Part shown: in pieces, positions 7,326-14,402 of the stretch
Layout: each line of letters begins with the position of its first letter
Position numbering within the stretch: position 1 is the stretch's first letter
Translations under genes and position numbers: made by a program
Source: PBB1 sp031390425
GTDB lineage: Bacteria; Pseudomonadota; Gammaproteobacteria; Burkholderiales; Burkholderiaceae_C
Direction: 5' to 3'
Length of the DNA stretch: 20,551 nucleotides
NCBI GenBank assembly: GCA_031390425.1
Contig: JANMTL010000130.1
Location: 1-20,551 of the forward strand
Notes under the pieces: generated by a model
What the model saw: only the letters and a program-made list of their open reading frames with translations
What the model was told of the DNA's origin: nothing
Databases searched by the model: none

Positions 7326-8389
7326 CGGGACAGTTGCCGGCCTACCTTCGCCGACGCGTCGGACTGCAGATCCTTGCACTGCTGGCGGTGCTGACCGCGA
7401 TGATGCAGTTGCTCGAACTGCTCGACGTGACCACCGAAATTCTCGAGCGCGGACAGGGCTTGGGCGGCCTGCTGCGTTATGCGTTGCTGCGATTGCCGGC
7501 CGAGCTGGGGCTGGCCTTGCCGCTGGCAGTGCTGCTGGGAACGATGACCGCGTTCAACTCGATGGCACGCGCACTCGAAATCACCGCGATGCGCGCCAGC
7601 GGCGTCAGCCTGACGCGCATGTTGGGCTACTTGACACCGGTGCTGCTGCTCGCCGCGAGTGTTCAGGGGGTCTTGCTGCAGGCGGTGCTGCCGCGGGTCG
7701 AGATCGAACTGAAACAGTGGTGGAGCGCCAGCACGCCGCCGACCGAGAAGGCACCGGCACGGCTGTGGGCGCACACCAGCGGCGGCCTGGTCTCGATCGA
7801 CACCTTCAGTCCCGATGGTCGCCAGTTGAAGGGCGTCCGCTTGTATGAACGCGAGGCCGGCCTGCTGACGGCGCGCCTGCGCGCGGCCGATGCACGCTGG
7901 GACGGCGCGGCCTGGCAGCTCGACGAGGTGACGGAGCTGCGCATCGAGGCCACAGGCATCCACCGGATTCACGATAAGGCGCGCCCTTGGCAGACCAATC
8001 TGCATCCCGACGAGGTGCTGCGCCTGGGCGTCGCCCGCCCTTACCTGTCCAGTATCATGCTCAATGATGTGATCGTCGGCTCGCGCGTCGGATCACAACC
8101 ACTCAGTTACTACCAGACCGCTTTGTACCGTTCGTTCGCGGCGCCGCTCGGCGTGTTCATCATGCTGCTGCTTGCGATGCCGACGGCGGCCACGCTCACG
8201 CGAAGCACCGGTGGCGGCAGTGCGATGCTGATGGCACTGGTGCTCGGCCTGGGTTTTTTGCTGACCGACGGCATCGTCGCCGCGCTCGGCTCCAGCGGCC
8301 AGTTGCCGCCGCTGCTCACGGCGCTGGCGGCGCCACTGCTGTTCATTTCGATCGGCCTGTGGCGGCTGTGGCTGTGCGAACGCCCATGA
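7322..8389 (+). CDS. LptF/LptG-family permease (LptG-like paralogue)
   Basis: This 355-residue protein is the second half of the pair. It opens with YLRRRVGLQ and a membrane helix, has helices near residues 55-75 and 95-120, a periplasmic beta-rich domain (about 125-255; SGGLVSIDTFSPDG, VRLYEREAG) and three C-terminal helices (about 265-350). The sequence MTAFNSMARALEITAMRASGVS (split here as MTAFNSMARALEITAMR and ASGVS) matches the conserved cytoplasmic loop of LptG/LptF that couples to the ATPase LptB. It starts at an ATG that overlaps the preceding stop (ATGA), and its own stop overlaps the next ATG. Coupled translation fits a one-to-one heterodimer. It probably borrows the housekeeping LptB, which is not in this window. 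The substrate is inferred, not shown. Confidence 0.85.
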   Translation: MTGQLPAYLRRRVGLQILALLAVLTAMMQLLELLDVTTEILERGQGLGGLLRYALLRLPAELGLALPLAVLLGTMTAFNSMARALEITAMRASGVSLTRMLGYLTPVLLLAASVQGVLLQAVLPRVEIELKQWWSASTPPTEKAPARLWAHTSGGLVSIDTFSPDGRQLKGVRLYEREAGLLTARLRAADARWDGAAWQLDEVTELRIEATGIHRIHDKARPWQTNLHPDEVLRLGVARPYLSSIMLNDVIVGSRVGSQPLSYYQTALYRSFAAPLGVFIMLLLAMPTAATLTRSTGGGSAMLMALVLGLGFLLTDGIVAALGSSGQLPPLLTALAAPLLFISIGLWRLWLCERP

Positions 8390-9594
8390 ATCTCTGGATC
8401 GATACCGCCGCCGCTGCGCGCGCCGAAACACTGTTCGGCGTGCCGTCGATCGAGCGCCTGCGGCGCAGCGTCGGCAAGCTCGTCGCGGGCACCCCAGTCG
8501 TGCTGTCCGGGCCCGACGCGACGCTTGAAGACTGGCCCGGCGCGCAGGTCGATACCGACACCGCGAGGCTCGGCAGCCGCCTGCGCCTGGCGCTGGCACG
8601 GGGCCCGCTGGTGGCGCTCGACGGCGCCGATGTGATCGACCCCCGGCTGATCGCATTCCTCGTCAGCAGCGCACGATCGGGCGTGGCCTCACGCGGCACC
8701 GGTGGGCAGCGGGCGGTGGCGCTGCGTCTGCAGCCCGAACTCGCAGAGGCGATCCCGGCCGATGCCGAAAACCTGCGCGCAGTGGCCGACGCACTGATCG
8801 CGGCAAGGCGCATCGCACCGATCGACGAAGCCGAGTTCCCGGCCTACATGGACAAGCTGCGGCGCACGCTGCCTTACTGGATCTATGCCGTCGATGACGC
8901 CGCCACGCGCCAGCGCCTGGAGCGGCAGATGTTCTGGGACAACTACAAGGGCTCGACCGACCTGCTGACGCGCTACGTCTATCCGCCGCTGGTTTGGCCG
9001 TTGGTGCGCCTGTGCGTGCGGCTGGGTCTGCATCCCAACACGGTGACGGTGCTGTCGATCGTGCTGACGATCGCCGCCGTGCCGCTGTTCGCACGAGGCG
9101 ACTTTCTGCTCGGCTTCCTGTGCGCCTACGGTATGAGCGTGCTCGACAGCGTCGACGGCAAGCTGGCCCGGCTGACCCTGACCGACTCGAAGATCGGCAA
9201 CGTGCTCGACCACGGAACCGACATCGTGCACCCGCCGTTTTGGTACTTCGCCTTCGCCTGGGGCCTCGGCGCGCGCACGCCCGACGATCCGCTGTACCAG
9301 GCGGCCGTCTGGATGATCGCGTTCTATGTGGCGGACCGCATCGTGCTCAGCATCGCGAAGCGCCGCATCGGCTTCGCACTGCATGCGGCGACGCGACTCG
9401 ACGGCGTCGTGCGCGGCTTCATCGCGCGCCGCAACATCACGATGACCCTCATGGCGTTCGGCGTGCTGCTGGGCGCAGGCCCCGCCGCGTTCTACCTGAT
9501 CACCGCGTGGCAGGGCCTGACCTTCGGCTGGCACAGCGCCCGCACCGTCTGGCTCGGGTTTCTGGCGCGCGCACGGGCGCGCCCGGTGGCTTGA
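8386..9594 (+). CDS. CDP-alcohol phosphotransferase with N-terminal extension (second copy)
   Basis: This 402-residue protein has the full CDP-alcohol phosphotransferase motif: D254, D257-G258, A261-R262, G271, D275 and D279 in VLDSVDGKLAR...GNVLDHGTD, followed by the shared VHPPFW stretch. Residues 1-185 form a soluble extension with LVALDGADVIDPRLIAFLV, comparable to LLRADWVYDDAFVRG in the copy at 3478-4596; neither has a GxGxR nucleotide loop. Both copies share a linker YKG-TDL-T-Y--P and the PN-VT entry to the membrane domain, so they are paralogues with divergent N-termini. Its ATG overlaps the LptG-like stop. In operon with a ceramide synthase-like gene, it is a candidate for adding the phospho-headgroup to ceramide; use of CDP-DAG and a soluble alcohol is the alternative. 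Confidence 0.85.
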   Translation: MNLWIDTAAAARAETLFGVPSIERLRRSVGKLVAGTPVVLSGPDATLEDWPGAQVDTDTARLGSRLRLALARGPLVALDGADVIDPRLIAFLVSSARSGVASRGTGGQRAVALRLQPELAEAIPADAENLRAVADALIAARRIAPIDEAEFPAYMDKLRRTLPYWIYAVDDAATRQRLERQMFWDNYKGSTDLLTRYVYPPLVWPLVRLCVRLGLHPNTVTVLSIVLTIAAVPLFARGDFLLGFLCAYGMSVLDSVDGKLARLTLTDSKIGNVLDHGTDIVHPPFWYFAFAWGLGARTPDDPLYQAAVWMIAFYVADRIVLSIAKRRIGFALHAATRLDGVVRGFIARRNITMTLMAFGVLLGAGPAAFYLITAWQGLTFGWHSARTVWLGFLARARARPVA

Positions 9595-10721
9595 TGAGTC
9601 GCATCGACATCATCCCGGTGGCGACGCCAGCCGAGCTGGATCGGTTCACCCGGTTGCCGGCGCGCCTTTATGCGACCGATCCGGCGTTTGTGGCGCCGCT
9701 CTTGCTGGAACGGCGCGAGGCGCTGTCGCCCGCCAAGAACCCGTATTTCCAGCACGCCGAGACGCAGTTCTGGCTGGCGCGCCGCGACGGGCGCGATGTC
9801 GGACGCATCAGCGCGCAGATCGATCGGCTGGTGACCGACCCCGAGGTCGGCCACTTCGGAATGATCGCGGCGATCGACGATGCCGAGGTGTTCGCGGCCC
9901 TCTTCGCCGCGGCCGAGGGCTGGCTGCACGCGCGCGGCAAACACAGGATTCTCGGGCCGTTCAACTTGTCGATCAACGAAGAGACCGGCTTGCTGATCGA
10001 CGGCTTCGACACGCCGCCGGTGATGCTGATGGGCCACAACCCGCGCTACGCCGCACTGCGCATCGAGACGCTCGGTTATGCCAAGGCGAAGGACCTGATC
10101 GCGTACCTGTACGACATCGATCACGAGCTGCCGGCCGCCGCCCGCCGCAAGATCGACAAACGCACGCCCGAGGCGCTGACCGTGCGCAACCTCGATCCGA
10201 AGCGCTACCGCGAAGAGTTCGACACCGTCACCTCGATCTTCAACGACGCGTGGTCGCAGAACTGGGGCTTCATCGCCTTCACGCCGGCCGAGATCGCGCA
10301 CATGGCCAAGAGCATGAAGATGCTGATCGACCCCAAGTGCGTCGCCATCGTCGAGATGAACGGCGAGGCGGTCGGCTTCGGCATCGCGCTGCCCAACCTC
10401 AACGAGCTGATTGCCGATTTCAACGGCCGGCTGCTGCCTTTCAACTGGCTCAAGTTGCTGTGGCGACTGCGGCGCGGCGCACGCACCGCGCGGGTGCCGC
10501 TGATGGGCATCCGGCGCGGCTTCAGCGGCAGCCTGGTCGGCGGGCTGGCGCCCTTTCTGGTCATCGACGCGTTGCGCAACGGTTTGCGGGCCAAGGGCGT
10601 CCGCCAGGTCGAGCTGTCGTGGATTCTCGAGGACAACCGGCCCATGCGGCACGTGATCGAGTCCCTCGGCGCGAAACCGTACAAGACCTACCGCGTCTAC
10701 GAAAAGACGCTGGCGCCGTGA
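9594..10721 (+). CDS. GNAT-fold acyltransferase, probable bacterial ceramide synthase
   Basis: This 375-residue protein resembles the GNAT-related family that includes the Caulobacter ceramide synthase (bCerS), which N-acylates the long-chain base or its keto form. Seen directly: an N-terminal ATDPAFVAPLLLER, an acyl-carrier-type beta turn WLARRDGRDVGRISAQID (about 60-77), a highly characteristic GPFNLSINEETG (121-132) followed by LLIDGFDTPPVMLMGHN, and a second GNAT-like half ending in ELSWILEDNRPMRHVIESLG. No signal peptide or membrane helix is obvious. The start ATG shares one base with the upstream stop (TGATG), and the stop overlaps the next GTG. A serine palmitoyltransferase gene 8 kb away on the same strand supports the assignment. 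The remaining doubt is that many members of this family are labelled only as N-acetyltransferases. Confidence 0.72.
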   Translation: MSRIDIIPVATPAELDRFTRLPARLYATDPAFVAPLLLERREALSPAKNPYFQHAETQFWLARRDGRDVGRISAQIDRLVTDPEVGHFGMIAAIDDAEVFAALFAAAEGWLHARGKHRILGPFNLSINEETGLLIDGFDTPPVMLMGHNPRYAALRIETLGYAKAKDLIAYLYDIDHELPAAARRKIDKRTPEALTVRNLDPKRYREEFDTVTSIFNDAWSQNWGFIAFTPAEIAHMAKSMKMLIDPKCVAIVEMNGEAVGFGIALPNLNELIADFNGRLLPFNWLKLLWRLRRGARTARVPLMGIRRGFSGSLVGGLAPFLVIDALRNGLRAKGVRQVELSWILEDNRPMRHVIESLGAKPYKTYRVYEKTLAP

Positions 10722-11494
10722 ACGGCCTGACCGCGCTGGTGCTGGCCGGCACACGCAGCGGCGGCGATCCGTTGGCCACATACGCCGGCGTCAGTCACAA
10801 GGCGCTGATCGAGGTGGCGGGCCGCACGATGATCGAGCGCGTCGTGGGCGCGCTGGCAGCCGTGCCCGAGGTGTCGCGCATCGTCATCGCGATCGAGCGG
10901 CCCGAGCTGTTGCGCGATCTGCCCGGGCTGCAACCGCCGGCTTGCGCCAAGCCGCTTTCGACGATGCCGACCGCAGCCGGCCCCAGCGCCACCGTGGCGG
11001 CAGCACTCGCTGGCGAGGGCACGCCGTTGCTGGTGACGACCGCCGACCACGCGCTGCTTCAAACCGGCTGGGTGCAGGAGTTTCTTTCGGCTTGTCCTGC
11101 CAGCGCAGACGTGACCACAGCGCTGGCGCGGCGCGACGTGGTGGAAGCGGCCGCACCGCATACGCGACGCACCTGGCTGCGCTTTGCCGATGGCGATTTC
11201 TCGGGCTGCAACCTGTTCTTGATGGCGCAGCCGGCCGCCGCCGACGCGGTCGAGCTGTGGCGCGACATGGAGAGCGACCGCAAGCATCCGCTGCGCATGA
11301 TGCGCCGCCTCGGCTGGACCACGGCCCTGCGCTACCGGCTGGGCCGGCTCACGCTGGCGGCCGCATCAGCGCGCCTGGGAAAACTGGCCGGCGGCGCGCG
11401 GCTCTCGATCGTGCAGCTCAACGATGGCCGCGCGGCGATCGATGTCGACAAGCCTGAAGACCTGGACCTGGTGCGCCAATTGACCGACCGCTGA
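10718..11494 (+). CDS. MobA-like NTP transferase domain protein
   Basis: This 258-residue protein has a nucleotidyltransferase fold of the MobA-like type: ALVLAGTRSGGDPLA (residues 6-20) with a following lysine (K28 in SHKAL), an internal VTTADHALL (107-114, metal-binding aspartate region) and a C-terminal AIDVDKPEDLDLV, common in sugar-phosphate and molybdopterin nucleotidyltransferases. Members transfer an NMP group from an NTP to a phosphorylated acceptor. It begins at a GTG overlapping the upstream stop and is the last gene of the operon, meeting the convergent gene 7 bp further on. Because the two CDP-alcohol phosphotransferases here have a nucleotidyltransferase-like domain lacking the catalytic loop, this protein may supply the missing activity in trans. 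That is inference; molybdenum cofactor synthesis is unlikely, as no mo-genes are near. Confidence 0.75.
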   Translation: MNGLTALVLAGTRSGGDPLATYAGVSHKALIEVAGRTMIERVVGALAAVPEVSRIVIAIERPELLRDLPGLQPPACAKPLSTMPTAAGPSATVAAALAGEGTPLLVTTADHALLQTGWVQEFLSACPASADVTTALARRDVVEAAAPHTRRTWLRFADGDFSGCNLFLMAQPAAADAVELWRDMESDRKHPLRMMRRLGWTTALRYRLGRLTLAAASARLGKLAGGARLSIVQLNDGRAAIDVDKPEDLDLVRQLTDR

Positions 11495-11501
11495 GAAGCG
11501 C

Positions 11502-12299
11502 TCAGATCGTGGCGGAGGCGTCGGGCGAGAGTGACCGCTCTGGGGCGAGCCAGCTCGCGGCCAGTGCGCGCACCTGAATCAGGTCATCCGGGAAATCAAG
11601 TTCGCCCCACTGCAGGCCTTCGATCGAGACCACGCGAATGTCCGCACCGGCCTGGGCCAGCCGATGGATCGCCGAGAGATACCACAGCTTGGGACCTTCG
11701 GGCGTGCGCATCGTGCGTTCGAGTTCGGCGACGAACAGCGCGGCGCCGTCGGCCTCGAAGCGCAGAAAGCCGATCGACTCGCCGTTGACGCGCTCCGCCG
11801 ACAGGGTCTTGCCGATGGCGCGCAGGCGGTCGCCTTCGGTCTCGACTTTCATGTCATCGGCGTCGTAATCCGGCTTGCGGTCGATGGTCACGGTGATCGG
11901 CGCGGATGGCGCTGCCATCAGCCGACCCGCGATCGCAGGCTCGAACAAGGTGTCACCGTTGAGGATCATGCAAGGGCCTTGCAACTCGGCCCGCGCCATC
12001 CAGCAACTCGCGAGGTTGTCGGCCAGCTTGTAGAACGGGTTGTAGAGCGTGCGCACCCGCAGTTGCGTCAAGGGCTGCGACTGCACGATGCACTTCAACT
12101 CGGCTTCGACCAACTCGGGATGAAAACCGGTCACGACCACCGCCTCGGCAACGCCCATCTGATCCAGCGCCCGCAGTTGCCAATGGAGCATGCTGCGCCC
12201 GGCCAGATCGATCAGGCACTTGGGCATTTGCTCGGTCAGCGGCAGCAGGCGGCTGCCTTGGCCTGCACTCAGGATCACCGCGCGTTGAGGTTGGGGCAC
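11502..12299 (-). CDS. LicC-like phospho-alcohol cytidylyltransferase / NTP transferase
   Basis: This 265-residue protein begins with the classical nucleotide loop LSAGQGSRLLPLTEQMPKCL (residues 10-29; K27) and continues with VVVTGFHPEL, NPFYKLADNLASCW (88-100), NGD (114-116), DADDMKV (146-152), NGESIGFLRF (172-181) and WGELDFPDDL (231-240). The N--Y--ADN--S, D-MK, ESIG and W-ELD-P-DL positions are those I associate with LicC-type phosphocholine, phosphonate and inositol-phosphate cytidylyltransferases rather than with glucose-1-phosphate enzymes. The expected product is a CDP-alcohol, the donor used by CDP-alcohol phosphotransferases. The start is a GTG at 12299, 38 bp after the upstream stop. 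It is convergent with the lipid operon (7 bp between stops) and shares a strand with the phosphopantetheinyl transferase. The precise phospho-alcohol is unknown. Confidence 0.75.
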   Translation of the reverse strand: MPQPQRAVILSAGQGSRLLPLTEQMPKCLIDLAGRSMLHWQLRALDQMGVAEAVVVTGFHPELVEAELKCIVQSQPLTQLRVRTLYNPFYKLADNLASCWMARAELQGPCMILNGDTLFEPAIAGRLMAAPSAPITVTIDRKPDYDADDMKVETEGDRLRAIGKTLSAERVNGESIGFLRFEADGAALFVAELERTMRTPEGPKLWYLSAIHRLAQAGADIRVVSIEGLQWGELDFPDDLIQVRALAASWLAPERSLSPDASATI

Positions 12300-12337
12300 G
12301 TTGCGGACTTTCAGGAAAGAGTAGAGGACGGTTGAGC

Positions 12338-13039
12338 TTACAAGACCGCGCAGGACCGGGTGACCGACGCGGCGCCGACCGACACCCGAGCATCACGGCT
12401 GAGCGCTGGCCCTCCGATGTGATCGAAGGTCACGTCGCACGGCTCGTCGGCGAGCGCCAGATGGGCAACATGGCCTCGGCCGACCGGCACCGTCGGCGTG
12501 CGCCACAGGCGACCTTCAAAGGCAGCGCGCTGCTCGCTCGGCAGGGTGTCGACCCGCGCCACGTCACGCAGCCCCCGGGTGCCGGCGGCCTTGACCACCG
12601 CTTCCTTGCGTGTCCAGACCGAATAGAAGCGCCGCACGCTGCGCCCTGCCCAGGCGCGCTCGGCTGCGCTGAGATAGAGGCCGAAGCCGCTGGCCGTCAC
12701 GCCGGCCAGCCCCTCGACATCGATGCCGATCGGACCGTGCGTCGACAGCGCGCAGACGATGCGGCCGTCGCAATGCGACAGGCTGAAATCGACCGCCACA
12801 TCGAGCGTCGGTCGAGACTGCGGCGAATAGCGCAGTGAGGCCAGCGCCGCTGCGGGGTGACCCAATCGGCGCAGCCCCTCGGCCAGCAAGCGGCTGCCGA
12901 GCAGCGAGCGTCGGCGCGCGCCGGCGTCCCTCCAGCCGCTGATTTGCATGCGCCGCAGCAGCGGCAGGCAGGCCAGCCATTCGGCTTCGAGCACTGTCGG
13001 CAGGTCGAACTCGGAGGTGATCAGGACCAATGCGGACAT
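12338..13039 (-). CDS. 4'-phosphopantetheinyl transferase, Sfp type
   Basis: This 233-residue enzyme moves the phosphopantetheine arm from coenzyme A to a serine of carrier proteins. It shows FSLSHCDG (85-92), IGIDVEG (104-110; D107, E109 bind magnesium) and the signature FYSVWTRKEAVVKAAG (138-153; W142, K145, E146, K150). The length fits the Sfp/EntD group rather than AcpS (about 120 residues). The ATG at 13039 is preferred; a GTG at 13051 would add four residues, and no clear ribosome-binding site precedes either. The likely clients are the two carrier serines in this window: the small ACP (18387-18680) and the carrier domain at the end of the acyl-AMP ligase (14403-16364). It diverges from the P450 gene across 58 bp. 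Confidence 0.9.
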   Translation of the reverse strand: MSALVLITSEFDLPTVLEAEWLACLPLLRRMQISGWRDAGARRRSLLGSRLLAEGLRRLGHPAAALASLRYSPQSRPTLDVAVDFSLSHCDGRIVCALSTHGPIGIDVEGLAGVTASGFGLYLSAAERAWAGRSVRRFYSVWTRKEAVVKAAGTRGLRDVARVDTLPSEQRAAFEGRLWRTPTVPVGRGHVAHLALADEPCDVTFDHIGGPALSRDARVSVGAASVTRSCAVL

Positions 13040-13097
13040 GGGGGAGGCCACAGATTGGCGCGTGACACAATTTGCAGGCCGAAACAGACGAAGAATT
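13040..13097. promoter_or_regulatory. Short divergent promoter region between PPTase and P450 genes
   Basis: Only 58 bp separate two divergent starts, so promoters in both directions must overlap here or extend into the genes. No clear -35/-10 pair could be assigned by eye. A weak purine stretch GACGAAGAA precedes the P450 ATG. Confidence 0.4.
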
Positions 13098-14390
13098 ATG
13101 GTTCAGGACGCTCTGGCTCCCGGCCCCTCACAGCGCTACGACCTCGACGCCAACGACGAAAGCCTGCCCGTGCTGCAGGAACTGATGCGGCGTTACGGCG
13201 ACGTCTGCCGCGTCTCTATGCACAGCCGCGCCAATGACGGTTTGGTCACGCTCGATCCGGACCACCTGCGCCATGTGCTGCTGACCCACCGCAGCAACTA
13301 CGTCAAGGGCGTCGGCCTGGAGCGCGTGCGCATGCTGCTCGGCAACGGCCTGATCGTCAGCGATGGCGAGGCGTGGGCGCGCCGGCGCCGCATGATTCAG
13401 CCGGCCTTCCACAGCCAGGTGATCCGCAGTTTTTCCTCGCTGATTCAGCGGCTGAACCTGGAACTCGTCGAGCGCTGGGTCGGCCACGCCACGCGCGGCG
13501 AGCCCATCAACCTGACCCGCGATCTCAGCGAGGTGGCACTCGGCATCGTGCTGCGCGCTTTGTTCAGCACCGACCTCGATCGCCTGATCGAGGCCGAGGG
13601 CGCGAGCCCGTTCGATCTGTTGACGCGCGAGAGCCGACGCGATCTGCCGTTCGCTGTGAAATTCCGGTCCTTGACGCGGTTCGTGCTCGCGATGATCGAG
13701 GCGCGCCGCCGGGAGCAACGCGTCGAGATGGACCTGCTGTCGGTGCTGATGGAAGCGCGCGACAAGCACAGCGGCGAGACGATGCCCGATCGCGCGCTGC
13801 TCGACGAGATCATGACCTTGATCGTGGCCGGCCACGAAACCACCGCCAGCACGCTCAACTGGACCTGGTATCTGCTGTCGCAGAACCCCGACGTCGAGGC
13901 GCGGCTGCATGCCGCCGTCGCCGAAACCGCGCCATCACCCGTGCCACAAACGCTCACGGAGCCGGGCTACGTCGAGCAGGTGTTGAACGAAGCGCTGCGC
14001 CTGTACCCGCCGGTGTGGCTGTTCACCCGCCGCGCCCTGGAGCCGGACCGGCTGGGTGGTTACGACGTGCCTGCGGGCACCGACATCTTCATCTGCCCTT
14101 ACCTGCTGCACCGGCATGCCGCGCACTGGGTTCGGCCCGATGCGTTCGACCCGGAGCGCTTCGCGCCCGCTGCGGTCGAGGCCCGACATCGCTTTGCCTT
14201 CCTGCCGTTTTCTGCCGGACCTCGGTACTGCATCGGCGCCGCCTTTGCGATGGCCGAGATGACGACACACCTGCGCTTGGTGGCCCAACGCTTGCGGCTG
14301 CAACACGTCGGTGCGGAACCGCCGCAGGCCGAATTCCAGATCAACCTGCGCACCCGTCACGATGTTTACATGCGTGCCGTGGCGCGCTGA
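13098..14390 (+). CDS. Cytochrome P450
   Basis: This 430-residue soluble P450 has all core signatures: C-helix WARRRR (93-98), I-helix AGHETTAS (244-251) with the acid-alcohol pair, the ExxR motif in NEALRLYP (297-304), a PERF-type DPERFAP (351-357) and the heme loop FSAGPRYCIG (371-380) with Cys378 as the axial ligand. No N-terminal membrane anchor is present, as usual in bacteria. The sequence style (LPFSAGPRYCIGAAFAMAE, PPVWLFTRR) is that of CYP4/CYP102-like fatty-acid hydroxylases. It needs external redox partners, none of which is in the window. The acyl-AMP ligase-carrier fusion gene follows after 12 bp, so hydroxylation of a carrier-bound fatty acyl chain is a reasonable proposal, with the free fatty acid or the long-chain base as alternatives. 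Confidence 0.93.
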   Translation: MVQDALAPGPSQRYDLDANDESLPVLQELMRRYGDVCRVSMHSRANDGLVTLDPDHLRHVLLTHRSNYVKGVGLERVRMLLGNGLIVSDGEAWARRRRMIQPAFHSQVIRSFSSLIQRLNLELVERWVGHATRGEPINLTRDLSEVALGIVLRALFSTDLDRLIEAEGASPFDLLTRESRRDLPFAVKFRSLTRFVLAMIEARRREQRVEMDLLSVLMEARDKHSGETMPDRALLDEIMTLIVAGHETTASTLNWTWYLLSQNPDVEARLHAAVAETAPSPVPQTLTEPGYVEQVLNEALRLYPPVWLFTRRALEPDRLGGYDVPAGTDIFICPYLLHRHAAHWVRPDAFDPERFAPAAVEARHRFAFLPFSAGPRYCIGAAFAMAEMTTHLRLVAQRLRLQHVGAEPPQAEFQINLRTRHDVYMRAVAR

Positions 14391-14402
14391 AGAAGAAGCC
14401 CG

